DNA of 64,000 nucleotides, from NCBI RefSeq assembly GCF_028372415.1, contig NC_092876.1, positions 62,772,885 through 62,836,884 of the forward strand. Direction: 5' to 3'. This document shows positions 1 through 10,969 of this stretch, one piece after another. The translations under genes and the position numbers were made by a program. This stretch comes from Notamacropus eugenii (taxonomy: Eukaryota; Chordata; Mammalia; Diprotodontia; Macropodidae). Position 1 is the first letter of the stretch. Each line of letters opens with the position of its first letter. Under the pieces are notes generated by a model. It was not told where the DNA came from. It ran no database searches and saw only the letters and a list, made by a program, of their open reading frames with translations.

Positions 1-239
1 TCAGGTAGCTCTGGTTTCTATAAGTCTATAAGGAGAAATTGAATACCTGGCCTTTGTTGGTTGATTTCCACGAAACTGAGAAATTCCCAAACCCCTTTGT
101 TGTTTAGACGGTACTGCTAGTGTTCCCTCTAGTCCAGCCTTGCTTCTGCATAGGATGAAACTAAAGTCTTCATTCCTGGATTTCCTGAGTCACATTCACC
201 ATGCAGTCGAGCAACCCTTAATTACATATAGCCTTCATT

Positions 240-600
240 TTGGTGGTTCCTTGTTTCATGTGTAAACCTGACCATAAGCTCTTTGAAGACAGAGAAGGTA
301 TGTCATGTACAGACAGAACCTCCCAAGCCCTGCAGAGCAGTTCTACAGGGACAACATGTCGCAGCACAGCAGTGGGGAGGGTGGGTAGTTCAGTACAAAG
401 CAAACTGAGTATAAGTGTGACTAGGTGGTGGAGGAAGGAGCAGGAGCTGAATTGAGCTGATCTCCCAGCATTCTAGGGGTGGCGGGGGTGGTTTTGGGGG
501 AAGGTGCCTATGCTTGTTTGCTTCATCCTTATTAGCATCAGCAGCATGCCAGGTACTGAGGATGCACTCACTACATGCTTGTTAATGGAGTGATGCTGAC
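240..600 (+). mobile_element. Possible L2 3' end
   Basis: cataagctctttgaagacag and gcatgccaggtactgaggat followed by tgcttgttaatgga resemble an old L2 terminus. The middle is not recognisable. Confidence 0.35.
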
Positions 601-1013
601 ATTAACATCTCTGCTCAGACCCTTCTGCCCAATGGCTGTCCGGCCAGGATAGCTGAGAAGGGAAGCTTTCACACAGTAGACTCAAAAAATGTGTATTGGG
701 TTGAACATTTCATTTTCTTGGCCATATCATCCCATGGCCACCAGTGCTGGCTCCATCAGAACCTTGGTTCATCCTTTTTATTCCCCCGTAAAGAGATTAA
801 CAGGAAGGTCAGAGCAATGCACATGGACCAGGGAGCTCCCCCTACCACCTCTATCAAATGCTGTTTGCTTGGCCTCATAACAAGCCCTTCCTGCTGGCTC
901 TTTTCACACCAGGTACTCCCTGGTGATGCCTGAGAACACTGGATTGAACATATCGAGACAAGGTCACTGCAGAAACCCACTGTGCCCCTCCAGGGAAGAT
1001 TACACAGGTCTAT
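601..1013. other. No gene or known repeat recognised
   Basis: Unique-looking sequence; the overlapping open frames on both strands are short and without recognisable motifs. The same holds for 1120-1255 and 1480-1755. Confidence 0.5.
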
Positions 1014-1118
1014 CATTAGGGGGTCCTGAGAAAAATGGATTGGAAGTGGCAAAGCTGAGCAGGGGGGCTGTGGTGCAGAGGAGAAGAGACATCCCCACTT
1101 TTGCACCCCATGCAGGGT
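1014..1118 (+). repeat. Local dispersed repeat, copy A
   Basis: gagaaaaatggattggaagt, caaagctgagcaggggggct, ccacttttgcaccccatgca. Copies B and C are at 1898 and 2755. Confidence 0.8.
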
Positions 1119-1261
1119 CTAAGCAGAATCAAACATTCCCATTAGAAAGAGCTGGCTTCAGAGCTGCCTTTCTTGACATAAAGAAATAAGTTGAAATGAA
1201 TAAAAGCCACTGTAGTGTGAAGGGGAGTATGAGATTTGGACAATATGACCCATTGACAGGT

Positions 1262-1400
1262 GTTCATTCAACTGAGCTAACAGTCATTAGGTTCCTACTT
1301 TGTTCAAGGCATTGGACTAGGTAGACCATGAAAATACCAGAGCAAAACAAAAATTCAGCCACAGCCTCTGCCTTCAAAGAGCTTCCAGTCACTCTGCTGG
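1262..1400 (+). mobile_element. MAR1-like SINE
   Basis: tcattaggttcctactttgt, ctgccttcaaagagcttcca. The family is the 'tactatgtgccaggcactg' type. Confidence 0.5.
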
Positions 1401-1756
1401 GAGGGGTTGACAAGGTAGAAGACGATGGGGCAAAGAAAAGGCTGGACAACATAGTGCTTTAGGAATATCTAAGTCAGGAGAGGATGTTTTCAGCTGAGGG
1501 TGCCAGGCAAGGATGATGGAGGGAGGCACACGTACATAAAGCTTTGAAGGGAAGTAAGCTTTTCAGCAAGTACAGGTGAACAGATCTGCAGAATCCATTG
1601 CATAGATCCATTCCATGGCATCCATTCTCTACTAGAGAACACTGGCTCTAAGCATAGTGCTGAGGGTGATAGAACAAGAAGAGGCAGCTCCTTCCTGGAA
1701 GGCATTTGTCATCTGTTGGGGAAGATAAGGCAGGATGGAGCAGTGCTGAAAAGTAC

Positions 1757-1885
1757 ACTCAACTGTATGACCTTGGATAAGTCCCTTCTCCTTGGTTCCC
1801 AATTTCTTCTGTAAGATCAGACTGGATTAGATATTCCCTAGAGTGCCCTTCTGGCTCCAGCATTCTGAGAGTCCTTATTAAACTA
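1757..1885 (+). mobile_element. MIR
   Basis: gtatgaccttggataagtcc, tgtaagatcagactggatta, cttctggctccagcattctg. Confidence 0.7.
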
Positions 1886-1897
1886 CTATCATTAGGA

Positions 1898-1970
1898 CAT
1901 CTTGAGAAAAATGAATTGGAAATGGCAAAGCTGAGCAACGGGGCTCTGGTGCATTGAGGCGAAGAGATTT
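1898..1970 (+). repeat. Local dispersed repeat, copy B (truncated)
   Basis: gagaaaaatgaattggaaat, caaagctgagcaacggggct. It lacks the 3' third. Confidence 0.75.
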
Positions 1971-2059
1971 AACCTCCAGGGATATACAGGACAGCCAGTG
2001 AGCCTTGATAGTATAGATATTAAGGAAGACAGTAAAGTGTGGCCTGTACTGTATTCATT

Positions 2060-2330
2060 GAATCAGAGGTCTAAAGCTGGAAGGAATCTTAGAAATTGGC
2101 TAGCCCTGTGGTGCCAAACTCAAATAGAAATGGATATTAACTTATAAATTAATAAATTAGCCTTCCCTGCCTTGTATATTTGTTTTGTTAAACATTTCCC
2201 AGTTGCATTTTAATATGGTTCCTGTCACTCTGTGGAGTGTTGGGGGGTAGCAAGTTTGACACCTCTGGCTAGCCCAGTGCCCTCATTTCACAGATGAGGA
2301 AACTGAGTCCCAAAGAGGTCAGAATGGAGA
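2060..2330 (-). mobile_element. MIR, antisense, interrupted by the hAT MITE
   Basis: ctaaagctggaaggaatctt before the MITE; cacagatgaggaaactgagt after it. Confidence 0.8.
2107..2267. mobile_element. hAT-type MITE with 8-bp target duplication
   Basis: The element is bounded by direct repeats GCTAGCCC at 2099-2106 and 2268-2275. Its ends are imperfect inverted repeats: left tgtGGTGcCAAACTc, right agTTTGACACCtctg. It sits inside an antisense MIR. Internal words (atatttgttttgttaaacat, ttcccagttgcattttaata) match a known non-autonomous hAT family with ends like CAGGGGTGTCAAACTC. Confidence 0.85.
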
Positions 2331-2519
2331 ATTTAATGCAAGTAGGTTCTCTTGACTCCAGATACACTGCCTTTTCTACTATACCACACTCCCAACTCAA
2401 GTCAAGAAATTACTACCACATTTTAGGAAGATTTTCAACAAAGGTTGAGGCAAAAAGGATTTTCTGTTTTAATCCTCAGTTAATCTGAAAATTCAGCTCA
2501 CCACAGTTCACTGTTCCTT

Positions 2520-2750
2520 GAACATTCCAGTTAGTCCAGACCCTCACTGTCATGTGCCTGGTTTACTGGGACCACCTTCTAGCTAATCCCTCTGCATTCC
2601 ATCTTTCTTCCCTCCCATCTGTCCTGCTTCCCTTAGCCAGGCTTAATTTTTACTAAAATGACACTTTCATCATATTACTCCCCAGCTCAAGACCCTTATT
2701 CCTTTTTTGCCAAATGCCTTGCTTAAACTCTGCCTCACGTTCAAGGGTTC
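2520..2750 (+). mobile_element. L2 fragment
   Basis: tttcatcatattactcccca and cagctcaagacccttattcc match the L2 segment just upstream of its 3' UTR. Confidence 0.55.
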
Positions 2751-2754
2751 CAAA

Positions 2755-2836
2755 TAAACAGATTGGCAGTGGCAGAGGTGAGCAGGGGGGCTCTGGTGCA
2801 GAGAAGAGACCTCCCCACTTTTGCACCCCATGCAGA
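2755..2836 (+). repeat. Local dispersed repeat, copy C
   Basis: cagattggcagtggcagagg, tgagcaggggggctctggtg, ccacttttgcaccccatgca. Confidence 0.8.
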
Positions 2837-2999
2837 TCGAACAAAGTGGATTCTACTCCAGAGAGGTGTGCTGTCAGATGAGATTGAGACTACCTCGGGT
2901 TGGAAGGATCAAGGAAAGCATCATTTCCTTCCCTTAGCAGCCTCCAGGGCTAGAGTTCAAAACAAAATAAAACAAGAAATTTAGGATTGAAGAGGTAAC

Positions 3000-3260
3000 A
3001 ATACCATCTATGCCTGGCTTCCACAGGCTTGTAAAACGCCAAGTATAGCTGGAATGCAAACCATGGCTTGAGCAGCTGTAGCTGTCGCTGATGTAGATGT
3101 CTCACCATCCTCCTCAGCTCCTGTATTCATCTGTGACATTGTGATGAATATTTTATCGGACAATGGTTTGCCTTAATTAAACCTCAGTTTTTTAAAGCCC
3201 TCAAATGTGATTTTTATTTTGTCTTGGGGTCAGTGGCCTTTTAAAATGGGAACACATCTG
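3000..3260. promoter_or_regulatory. Unique patch, candidate conserved non-coding element
   Basis: No repeat family is recognised. It contains TTAATTAA (3173-3180), a homeodomain-type site, and balanced, non-decayed-looking sequence. Function is inferred only from its uniqueness. The next stretch (3260-3880) is also unique, with nothing recognised. Confidence 0.25.
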
Positions 3261-3889
3261 CAAAATTGAATGGAAGTCAGTAGGAAAATAAGATTCAAAA
3301 ATCTACCTTCTTTGATTTGCACACTGCTTTCCAGGAAGATACCTGTTTTGTGCAGTTGGTCCACTGCCATTATGTTTGTTCAGTCAGCTATTTGGAGAGC
3401 CCAGAGTACCTGAGAGGGGAGGGGAATGTGCCCAGTAGTGGCGCTGATCCCAGCACAGGTGGTGAGAAGAACATCAAAGAGAACTATTTGCATCCTTCGA
3501 GGCCTCCCTGCGGCTTTGATCTGAGTCCAAGGGCAACTTCCCTTCACCCCAACATATTTGCCACCACTCATCACTTTAGGGAGGGCACCCTCAGGGACTG
3601 TCCCCCTTAGCCTGCTCTGGAATATCTTCCCATGTAAGTTTTGCCCCTGACTCCCAAGGTCCTTGGCAGGTGGGGTAAGGTGGGAGAGGGGACTATGAAA
3701 AAGCAGCTGGGAGAGATGATTGGTGAAGATTGGGGTTGGGGTAGGGGATCCTTGCAGCTGATAACAGGAGAAGGTAGACTACATTGGAGCAACTAAGGTC
3801 GAATCCCAGGAGAAAATCTGAGTTGAGAAACAGCCAGGATTAGAATGAAAGGATTAGGTCCTGGGGAGAGGCGGAAGCAAGAGATGGTG

Positions 3890-4340
3890 GTGCTCCATCG
3901 GATTTTCATCCAGTACCTAAGCAAGCTCCATGACCACCAAAGTATTCAAAGCAGCAGACCAGAAGCAAGTAGGTGCCAGTCGATTGAGGAGTGGTTAAAA
4001 CTAGGATGCACAAATATAATGGGACATAATTGTGCTGTAAGAACAGTTCAGAGAAGGGAAGATGTGATACACAGCAAAATAAGGAGAACCAGGAAAACTA
4101 CGTAATGCTTGGAACAGTGAACCCAGACAGGACAATAGATGGAAAGGCAAGGCAGTGTAATTGCAACGGCCAAGAGAAGAGCTGAGAAAATACACCTTTC
4201 CACCTTCGTTAAGGAAGGGGGGGGGGGGGCACTAAGTAGGGAATGTTGCCTATACTGTCATGTGGTGGTTTTGCTGAACCGCCTTTCCTCCCCCCTTTTA
4301 ATCTTTGTCACAAGGAGTAGAACTATGGAAAAGTAATATA
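3890..4340 (+). mobile_element. L1-like 3' fragment
   Basis: cagtcgattgaggagtggtt, ataatgggacataattgtgc and aaggagaaccaggaaaacta resemble the same L1 ORF2 terminal region. A G13 tract (4217-4229) interrupts the end. Confidence 0.55.
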
Positions 4341-4569
4341 TTTAGAAATAAACGTGAGATCTTTAAAAGACATCAATAAAAAATTTTTAGAAGGGCTACA
4401 AACAAACTGGGACAGAGGTGGAAGAAGGGCAAACAGACTCAATGAGAGGAACTTGCCACATAAATCCACAGCAATATTACTGTGGCCACAACCTTGACAT
4501 GACTCAGACCCTGATCCAGGCATAAACCTCCCCTCAGTTACCTCTGAACTTGAAGAAGATTGCAGGGTG

Positions 4570-4742
4570 TGGTGTGGTGGGAATTGATGGACTTGGAGTC
4601 ACATTCCTGTTAGAATCTTGGATTTTACTGTGCAACCTTGGGCAAACCACTCTCTCTAGGTCTGTTTTCTCATCTATAAAGTGTTAGGACTAGGTAATCG
4701 CTAAAGTCTCTGTCTAATTATCTACAATCCTGTGATTATACT
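4570..4742 (+). mobile_element. MIR
   Basis: tgtgcaaccttgggcaaacc, ttttctcatctataaagtgt, aggactaggtaatcgc. Confidence 0.7.
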
Positions 4743-4949
4743 AGCCTGTGTCTATTTGGTGGAGGTGGTTTGAAGGGGTTCAGCTTAAGTCTAGAGGAGC
4801 TTTAAATGCCAGCAGGATCAGGGTCCTACATGGGGGTGGGGAGGAGCTATAAGGTACGTGATTTGAGAGTAGAGAGAGATGTAATACTGATAAGGTTAAC
4901 TATAAGGTCAAAATTGGTTAAGAGGGAAAGTGAAGCCAGAGTAGGGGTG

Positions 4950-5895
4950 TCAGCATAGAGGTGGGGGGAAGGACTGAGGTGGAGGTCAATGAGGATGAAA
5001 TGCAGATCTTGGAGAGAGGGGAAGGTGTAGGGAGAAAGGAAATAATAGGAAAGAAATTTTACACACACACATAGAGACAGAGAGCACAGGGTGAGTTGAA
5101 TAGGAAGGGATCGTATCTAAAAAAATGAAATTAAGGGGTGAAAGAGGAATATATTGGGAGGAGAAAGGGAGAAATGGAATGGGGCAAATTATCTCATAAA
5201 AGAGACAAGAAAGACTTTTCAATGAAGGGAAAAAGAGAGGAGGTGAGGGAAAATGTGAAGCTTACTCTCATCACATTTAACTCAAGGAAGGAATAAAATG
5301 CACACTCGTTTTGGTATGAAAACCTATCTTACAATACAGGAAAGTGGGGGAGAAGGGGATAAGCAGGGTGGAGGGGATGATGGAAGGGAAGGTAATGGGA
5401 GGAAGGAGCAATTAGAAGTCAACACTCTTGGGCAGGGACAAGGTCAAAAGAGAGAATAGAAGAAATGGGGGGCAGGATAAGATGGAGGGAAATATAGTTA
5501 GTCTTACACAACATGACTATTATGGAAGTCATCTGCAAAACTACACATGCATAGTTCTATATTGAATTGCATGCCTTCTCAGTGGGGATGGGTGGGGAGG
5601 GAGGAAGGAGAAGTTGGAATTCAAAATTTTAGGAACAACTGTTGAGTATTGTTCTTGCATACAGCTGGGAAACAAGAAATACAGGTAATGGGGTATAGAA
5701 ATTTATCTAGCCCTACAGGACAAAAGAGAAAATGGGGATAAGGGAAGAAAGGGATGTTAGAAGGGAGGGCAGTTGGTGGTAGGGGTAATTAGAATGCTTG
5801 GCACTTTGGGGTGGGGGGAGGGGAGAGATGGGGAGAAAATTTGGAACTCAAAATTTTGTGGAAATGAAAACAATAAAAATTTTAAAAAAAGAAAT
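4950..5895 (+). mobile_element. L1-like 3' UTR, purine-rich, ending in an A-rich tail
   Basis: Mostly GGGA/GGA-rich sequence with tgcatgccttctcagtgggg, caactgttgagtattgttct and the terminal ggaactcaaaattttgtgga followed by aataaaaattttaaaaaaa. This is the G-rich 3' UTR style seen in marsupial L1. The assignment is by resemblance. Confidence 0.55.
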
Positions 5896-5987
5896 ATTAA
5901 AATTCTTGATAATAGAAGTGGACCACCTGTGAGTAATAGGGAGACCAAGGGAATGCCACATAGATTAGAGAGGTGAGGAAGAAATGA

Positions 5988-6243
5988 GGAGGCAGCTAGA
6001 TGGTGCGGTGGATAGAGTACCAGTCCTGGAGTCAGGAAGACCCATCTTGAGGAGTTCAAATCTGGCCTTAGTCACTTACTAGCTGTGTGACCCTGGGCAA
6101 GTCACTTAACCCTGTTTTCCTCAGTTTTCTCATCTGTAAAATCATCTGGAGAAGAAAATGGCAAACCACTCCTGAATCTTTGCCAAGAAAACCTCAAATG
6201 GGATCATGAAGAGTTGGACACAACTGAAACAACTGAACAAGAA
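5988..6243 (+). mobile_element. Marsupial tRNA-derived SINE (WSINE1/WALLSI-like), full length
   Basis: ggcagctagatggtgcggtg head with A/B-box-like words, gtgtgaccctgggcaagtca core, gaaaatggcaaaccactcct and the tail gaagagttggacacaactga. Confidence 0.9.
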
Positions 6244-6299
6244 GTAAATGACGTAAACTCCCAGATCCACATATCCATCTCTAGTTTCTCTCCTGAGTT

Positions 6300-7075
6300 T
6301 GGTTCTCCATCACCAATGGCCTAACCACTCTTCCAAACTGCCCTCTTACTGTTGAGGGCACTACCATCCTTCCCATCATCCAGACTCCCAACCCATGTTA
6401 TTGTCTTCTCCCTCTCCCTCTCCTCCCTTATCTGATTATTGGCCAAGTCTTTTCAATTCTGCCTCCACATATCTCACGTCCCTCTTCACCTTTGGCCACC
6501 ATCCTAGCATGGGCCCTCCTCACTTCTCATCTGGACTTTATCTCCCTGTCTTGAGTCTCTTCCTCTCTTCACTCCATCCTCCATACAGCTGTCATTTGGA
6601 CATTCCTATGGCACAAATCTGAAGCTAAAAGCTCCCATTGCTTCTAGTATCAAATACAAATTCTCTTATTTAGCATTTAAAACCCCATCACAGTCTACCT
6701 TTCCAGCCTTGTCACACATTACTCCCCCCCCGACTCTCTTCTAGCCAAGCTGACCACCACCCCCCCACTGTCCCATCTCTGAGCACTCTCTCTTCACCTG
6801 TACCTCTTAGAATCTCATTTTCTTTCAGACCTAAGATTAAGTACCACTCCCTACATGGGGTCTTTCCTGATCCTTTCAGTTTCTACTGCTCCCTACCAAA
6901 ATTACCCAATATTTGAACTATATATGTCTTACATTTATGTAAACCATGGTTACTTAATGTTGTTTCCCCCAAATAGAGTATAAGCTCCTTGAGGGCAAGG
7001 GCTGTTTTATTTTTGTCTCTGTGTTCTTAATCCTGGTATATAGTAGGTGCTTAATAAATGCTTGTTCATCGACTG
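6300..7075 (+). mobile_element. L2 LINE 3' end
   Basis: actgttgagggcactaccat through taagctccttgagggcaagg and tagtaggtgcttaataaatg. It is the same element type and orientation as the copy at 7390-8625. Confidence 0.75.
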
Positions 7076-7389
7076 CACTCTAACTGCTCTTTTTAGGAGA
7101 TAAACTCTTTAGTTACCTCACTTATAAAAGAAAGAGTTAGGCCTTGGAATGTCCAAGTTCCTGGAAAACACTGACGTTCTCTGTTCTGATATTCTATATG
7201 CTAAATCTGTTTACTCTTGCTATTCAGTGATTCTCATCTCTACTTTCTCATTGCCTCCCCTGACTCGTGGAGAGAGCTGGGGAACATGTGGGCTGGCCCA
7301 CCTTGGGGTGAGGAACTGGGCTGGTTGGAGGCTGAAGAATGCTCAGCCAAGTTCTCCTCAGAACCTCTTGCCCAAGAGTCCTTCTTCCC

Positions 7390-8625
7390 CTTCATGCTCT
7401 TCTTTCTGAAGTTTTCAGGATACACCATTCTCTCCTGGTCCTCCTCCTCCCTGTAGGACCACTCCTCAGTTTTCTTTGCTGGATCCTTCTCCAGGTCACA
7501 CCTGCTAACTGTAGATATTTATAGGACTCTTTTCTGGGCCCTTTTCTCCTTCTATACCTCTCAGTGAGCTCATTGGATCTCATGGATTTAATTATCATCT
7601 CTATGCTGATGCTTCTCAAATTGATCTATGCTGCCCTAACCTTTCTGCTGACCTCCAGTTTTGCATCTCCCTGCTTTTCAGATATCTTGAACAAGATGTC
7701 CTATAGATGTCTTAAACTCAATTATGTCTAAAACCAAACTTATTACCTTTTTTTTTAAACCCTTCCTCTTCTTACCTTCCCCATTACTGCCCAGGACACT
7801 ACTATCTTCCCAGAGGCTCAGAGTGTCCTGGATTCCTGGCCACCTGTCATCCCCTCCCCCATATCCAATCTGTTTCCAAGACCTGTTGATCTCACCTTTG
7901 CAACATACACTAAATATACAACATACACTAAATAAAAATGCCTTCTCTCCTCAGACACTGCCCCCACCTAGGTGCAGGCTTTTAGCACTTCACAGCTGGA
8001 GCATTGCAATAGTTACTGGTGGGGCTGCCTGCCTCATCTCTCCTCAATCTAATCCATCCTCCATTTAACAATCAAATTGATATTCCTAAAGCTGGGGTCT
8101 GACTATGTCACCCCCACCCCATTCCATCAACTGGCTCCCTATTGCCTCCAGGGTCAATATAAAATGCTCTGGCATTCAAAGCCCCCCTCCTACCCTTCCA
8201 GTCTTCTTACACCTTATTCCCCACCCTGTACTTCTCAAGCCAGTGACACTGGTCTCCTGGCTGTCCCATGAACAAGACCCTCCATTTCTTGGGTCTGGGC
8301 ATTTTCTCTGGCTGTCCCCTATGCCTCTTCTGTCTCATCTCCCCCTCTGGTTTTTCCTGGCTTCCTTCAAGTTCCAACTAAAATCCCACTTTCCCATGAA
8401 CCTTTCTCAGGCTTTCTTTTAATGCTAGTGCCTTCTTTGTTAATTATTTCCTATTCTCCTAATACCTGTACGTGACTTGTTTGTATTTGTTTGCTTCTTG
8501 TCTACCCCATTAGATTATAAGCTTCTCAAGGGCAGGGAGTATCTTTTGCCTGTTTTTGTATCTCCAGCACTTAGCATGGTGCCTGACTCATAGCAGATGT
8601 TTAATATATGTTTATTGACTGCCAG
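7390..8625 (+). mobile_element. L2 LINE, RT palm to 3' end (decayed ORF2)
   Basis: About 1.2 kb of L2 in order: tccaggtcacacctgctaac, ttctgggcccttttctcctt, then tcatctctatgctgatgctt, which encodes a YADA version of the YADD catalytic box. SKTKLITF follows near 7724, then ccatatccaatctgtttcca, gctggggtctgactatgtca, and the 3' end ttagcatggtgcctgactca with tttattgactg. Frames are broken throughout. Confidence 0.8.
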
Positions 8626-8629
8626 GCAG

Positions 8630-9060
8630 CAGCTCCCCAGCCGCTGGCTCAAAGGACGTAAGATTCTGGTGGTCCTTTGGTGCCCAACAACTTGGCAAAC
8701 AGGAGGCAAGAACTGCTTTTGAGTGGATCCTCCAGCCTTGACACCCTCCTCCCGTTGAGAAGAGACGTTAGAAGGAATTGAGGGGGGTGTCCACTCCCCT
8801 GTCTGTGGAGAGCTGGGAGTGAGCAAAGAGAGAAGCACTGTAGTATCTGCCTTCTTTCCTTCTCTCTGTTCCCATCCCCACTCCCTTTTATGGGGACAGA
8901 TGCAGGGCAGGGTGATGCTTTGACAGTGCATGAAGCCTGACCATAACTCCTATCTAATGCTTTTAAGTTCCTGAAGGGGAGGACAGGATGATGAGAGGTC
9001 AGAAGGGCCCTCCTCTGGCTCTGATTAGGCTCTGAGAACAGGTGGGCTGCAGTTCCCTCT
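8630..9060. other. Unique stretch, nothing recognised
   Basis: A 138-codon minus-strand frame (8515-8931) crosses it but shows no domain and runs into the L2 end, so it is taken as chance. Confidence 0.5.
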
Positions 9061-9089
9061 GCCTTGGGCTTCAGACTTTCAGCCAGTGC

Positions 9090-9420
9090 CTCAGATGGCT
9101 GGAGTGTGCGAGTTCTTCAGAGGCTGAGGCCTCTTCCTTCTCTCCTCTCTCCTCTATGTGCAGCTCCAGATTTCCTATTTCTTGTTCTCTCCCTCCTTAC
9201 CTCTGCTGATCTCTCACTGTCTCTTCCTGTTTCTCTGTCTCTCTTGGTATCTCTCTGTCCCTTCCTGTCTCTTTACTCCTTCATTCTGTCCCTGCTTGGT
9301 CTCTCTCCATCTATGGTTTTCTGTTCTGTGACTCTCACTCTGTTTTGCCCTGCTTGGCCTCCCTCACTCTTTCTTGGTTTTCCCGTATGTCTCTGTCTCT
9401 TTCCATTTCTCCTGTATTAA
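9090..9420. repeat. CT-rich simple sequence
   Basis: tctctgt, tccctgtctct and similar words dominate. The open frame (Leu/Ser-rich) is low complexity. Confidence 0.65.
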
Positions 9421-9439
9421 TCTTATGATCCCCACCTTC

Positions 9440-9570
9440 ATTGTCATTTTCATTAGAATGTGAGCTCCTTGGGGTCCTGGGCTGCATTTTTGCCTATCTT
9501 TGAACCCCTAGTTCTTAGCACAGTACCTGGTACACACAGAAAGTGCTTTATAAATGCTTGATGACCAACT
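9440..9570 (+). mobile_element. L2 3' terminus
   Basis: aatgtgagctccttggggtc, ttagcacagtacctggtaca, tttataaatgcttgatga. Confidence 0.7.
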
Positions 9571-9609
9571 GTTTCATTTCTGTTTCTATCTTCCTTGCTT
9601 GGGGTCTTT

Positions 9610-9611
<2 letters not shown>

Positions 9612-9679
<68 letters not shown>
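9612..9679. repeat. (GT)34 microsatellite
   Basis: Perfect GT run of 68 bp, followed by acacgtgcgtgtgc. Confidence 0.97.
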
Positions 9680-9681
<2 letters not shown>

Positions 9682-9889
9682 ACGTGCGTGTGCACTTCTC
9701 TGCTCTCTGTCCTGCCACTTTCTTAGCCTAGTTTTACTTCCTCCTCTTACTCAGTATCACCCTAAGGGTGCCTCTCTCTCAGAGATCTCCCCTATCTCTT
9801 GGTCTCTGTCCCTCTTGCTCAAGCTGCTTCTGGAGTTTTTGTGTGTGCCTCCCTGGGTGCACATTTCCTTTCTCCATTTTCCCTTTCCT

Positions 9890-10180
9890 ATGAGGGAGTG
9901 CAGAGAAAGGGGGAGAGGCATGGCTCAGTGACAGCCCCAGCCTGAGCCAGCCCCTCTGAGCTGTCACCGAGGAAAGAAATCACATAGCAGCCCCTGAAAT
10001 TCAAATGAGAGTTTTGCTGAAGCTGCTAAAAAGTCATCAAACGCTATCTTTGAAGTCCTCTGGCAAGCTGGTCATTTCTTTTCAATGAGTCCCTGGTGGA
10101 AAGGAGATTGCAGGGCTGGGGGGTGGAGGAGGGTGGGCTTTAGCACACAGGAGCCCCAGGGGGCGGGCACCAGGCCTCCC
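9890..10180. promoter_or_regulatory. Unique patch with two TGACAG motifs, candidate regulatory element
   Basis: TGACAG at 9929-9934 and CTGTCA at 9961-9966, then an AT-richer segment with aatcaaag-like words. No repeat is recognised. Confidence 0.3.
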
Positions 10181-10204
10181 TGTTTGCTTGCCTGCCAACA
10201 ATCA

Positions 10205-10350
10205 AATTCAAAGAATGTCAAAGCCAAAAGATACCTGAGAGCCAAGTAGTCCAACCCTGTCATTTTACACATGAGGAAACTGAGGCTCAGAAGGGAAAAA
10301 TGATCTGCCTGAGGTCACTCAGGGAGTTGGTGACAGCGCCAGGACCCAGA
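10205..10350 (-). mobile_element. MIR
   Basis: cacatgaggaaactgaggct, tgcctgaggtcactcaggga. Confidence 0.8.
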
Positions 10351-10399
10351 AACACGTCTAGTCTCCCTTCTTTCCCTCCCCCTTTCCCCCCACCCTCTG

Positions 10400-10960
10400 C
10401 AAACTACAGGATTCTGTCCATGGAACTAGGAAACTGAAGCAACGGGTTGAGACCAGGCAACATCTGCAGGTAGCTAGGGAGGACAGTGAGGAAAGAGAGA
10501 CCTACAAGAAGACTAAGACGATCAAGGTTATGGACACCATCCCTGAGTGCCCAACCCTCTTGGTAAGGGATTGGGATTAAAGTGGAAATGATTAAAATTA
10601 TGGAGCCCAGAAGAGATAGAAAAAGGAGTGTCATTGTTCATCTTGCCATGAAATCCACAGCACTGGTAGCCTCTGCACCTTTGTGAAGCCATAGAATAGG
10701 GAAGGGACAGTGTAGAATCTCAGGAAAGTACGTCTAGGACTATCCTTTCTCTGGATCCTTCAATAGCTCCCAATTTCTGAACCCAACTTGATCTCACCAC
10801 CATCAAATGGGCCCTAAACCAGTCTTTCAGTGCAGATGGCCAAGGATATATTGGTTACATTGGCAGGGCATACCTTTTTTACCATGACGTAACACAGTGA
10901 CCCAGACAGACTAGGATATTAGCTGAAAATTCTGAGGGCTGCAGGATGGTGTGGAAGGAA
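10400..10960. other. Unique stretch, nothing recognised
   Basis: No coding or repeat signal stands out. Confidence 0.45.
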
Positions 10961-10969
10961 AAATACCAA

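Noticed and set aside
5988..6060. Possible tRNA gene (A- and B-box-like words)
   Set aside because: These are the tRNA-derived heads of WSINE-type SINEs; no cloverleaf is preserved.
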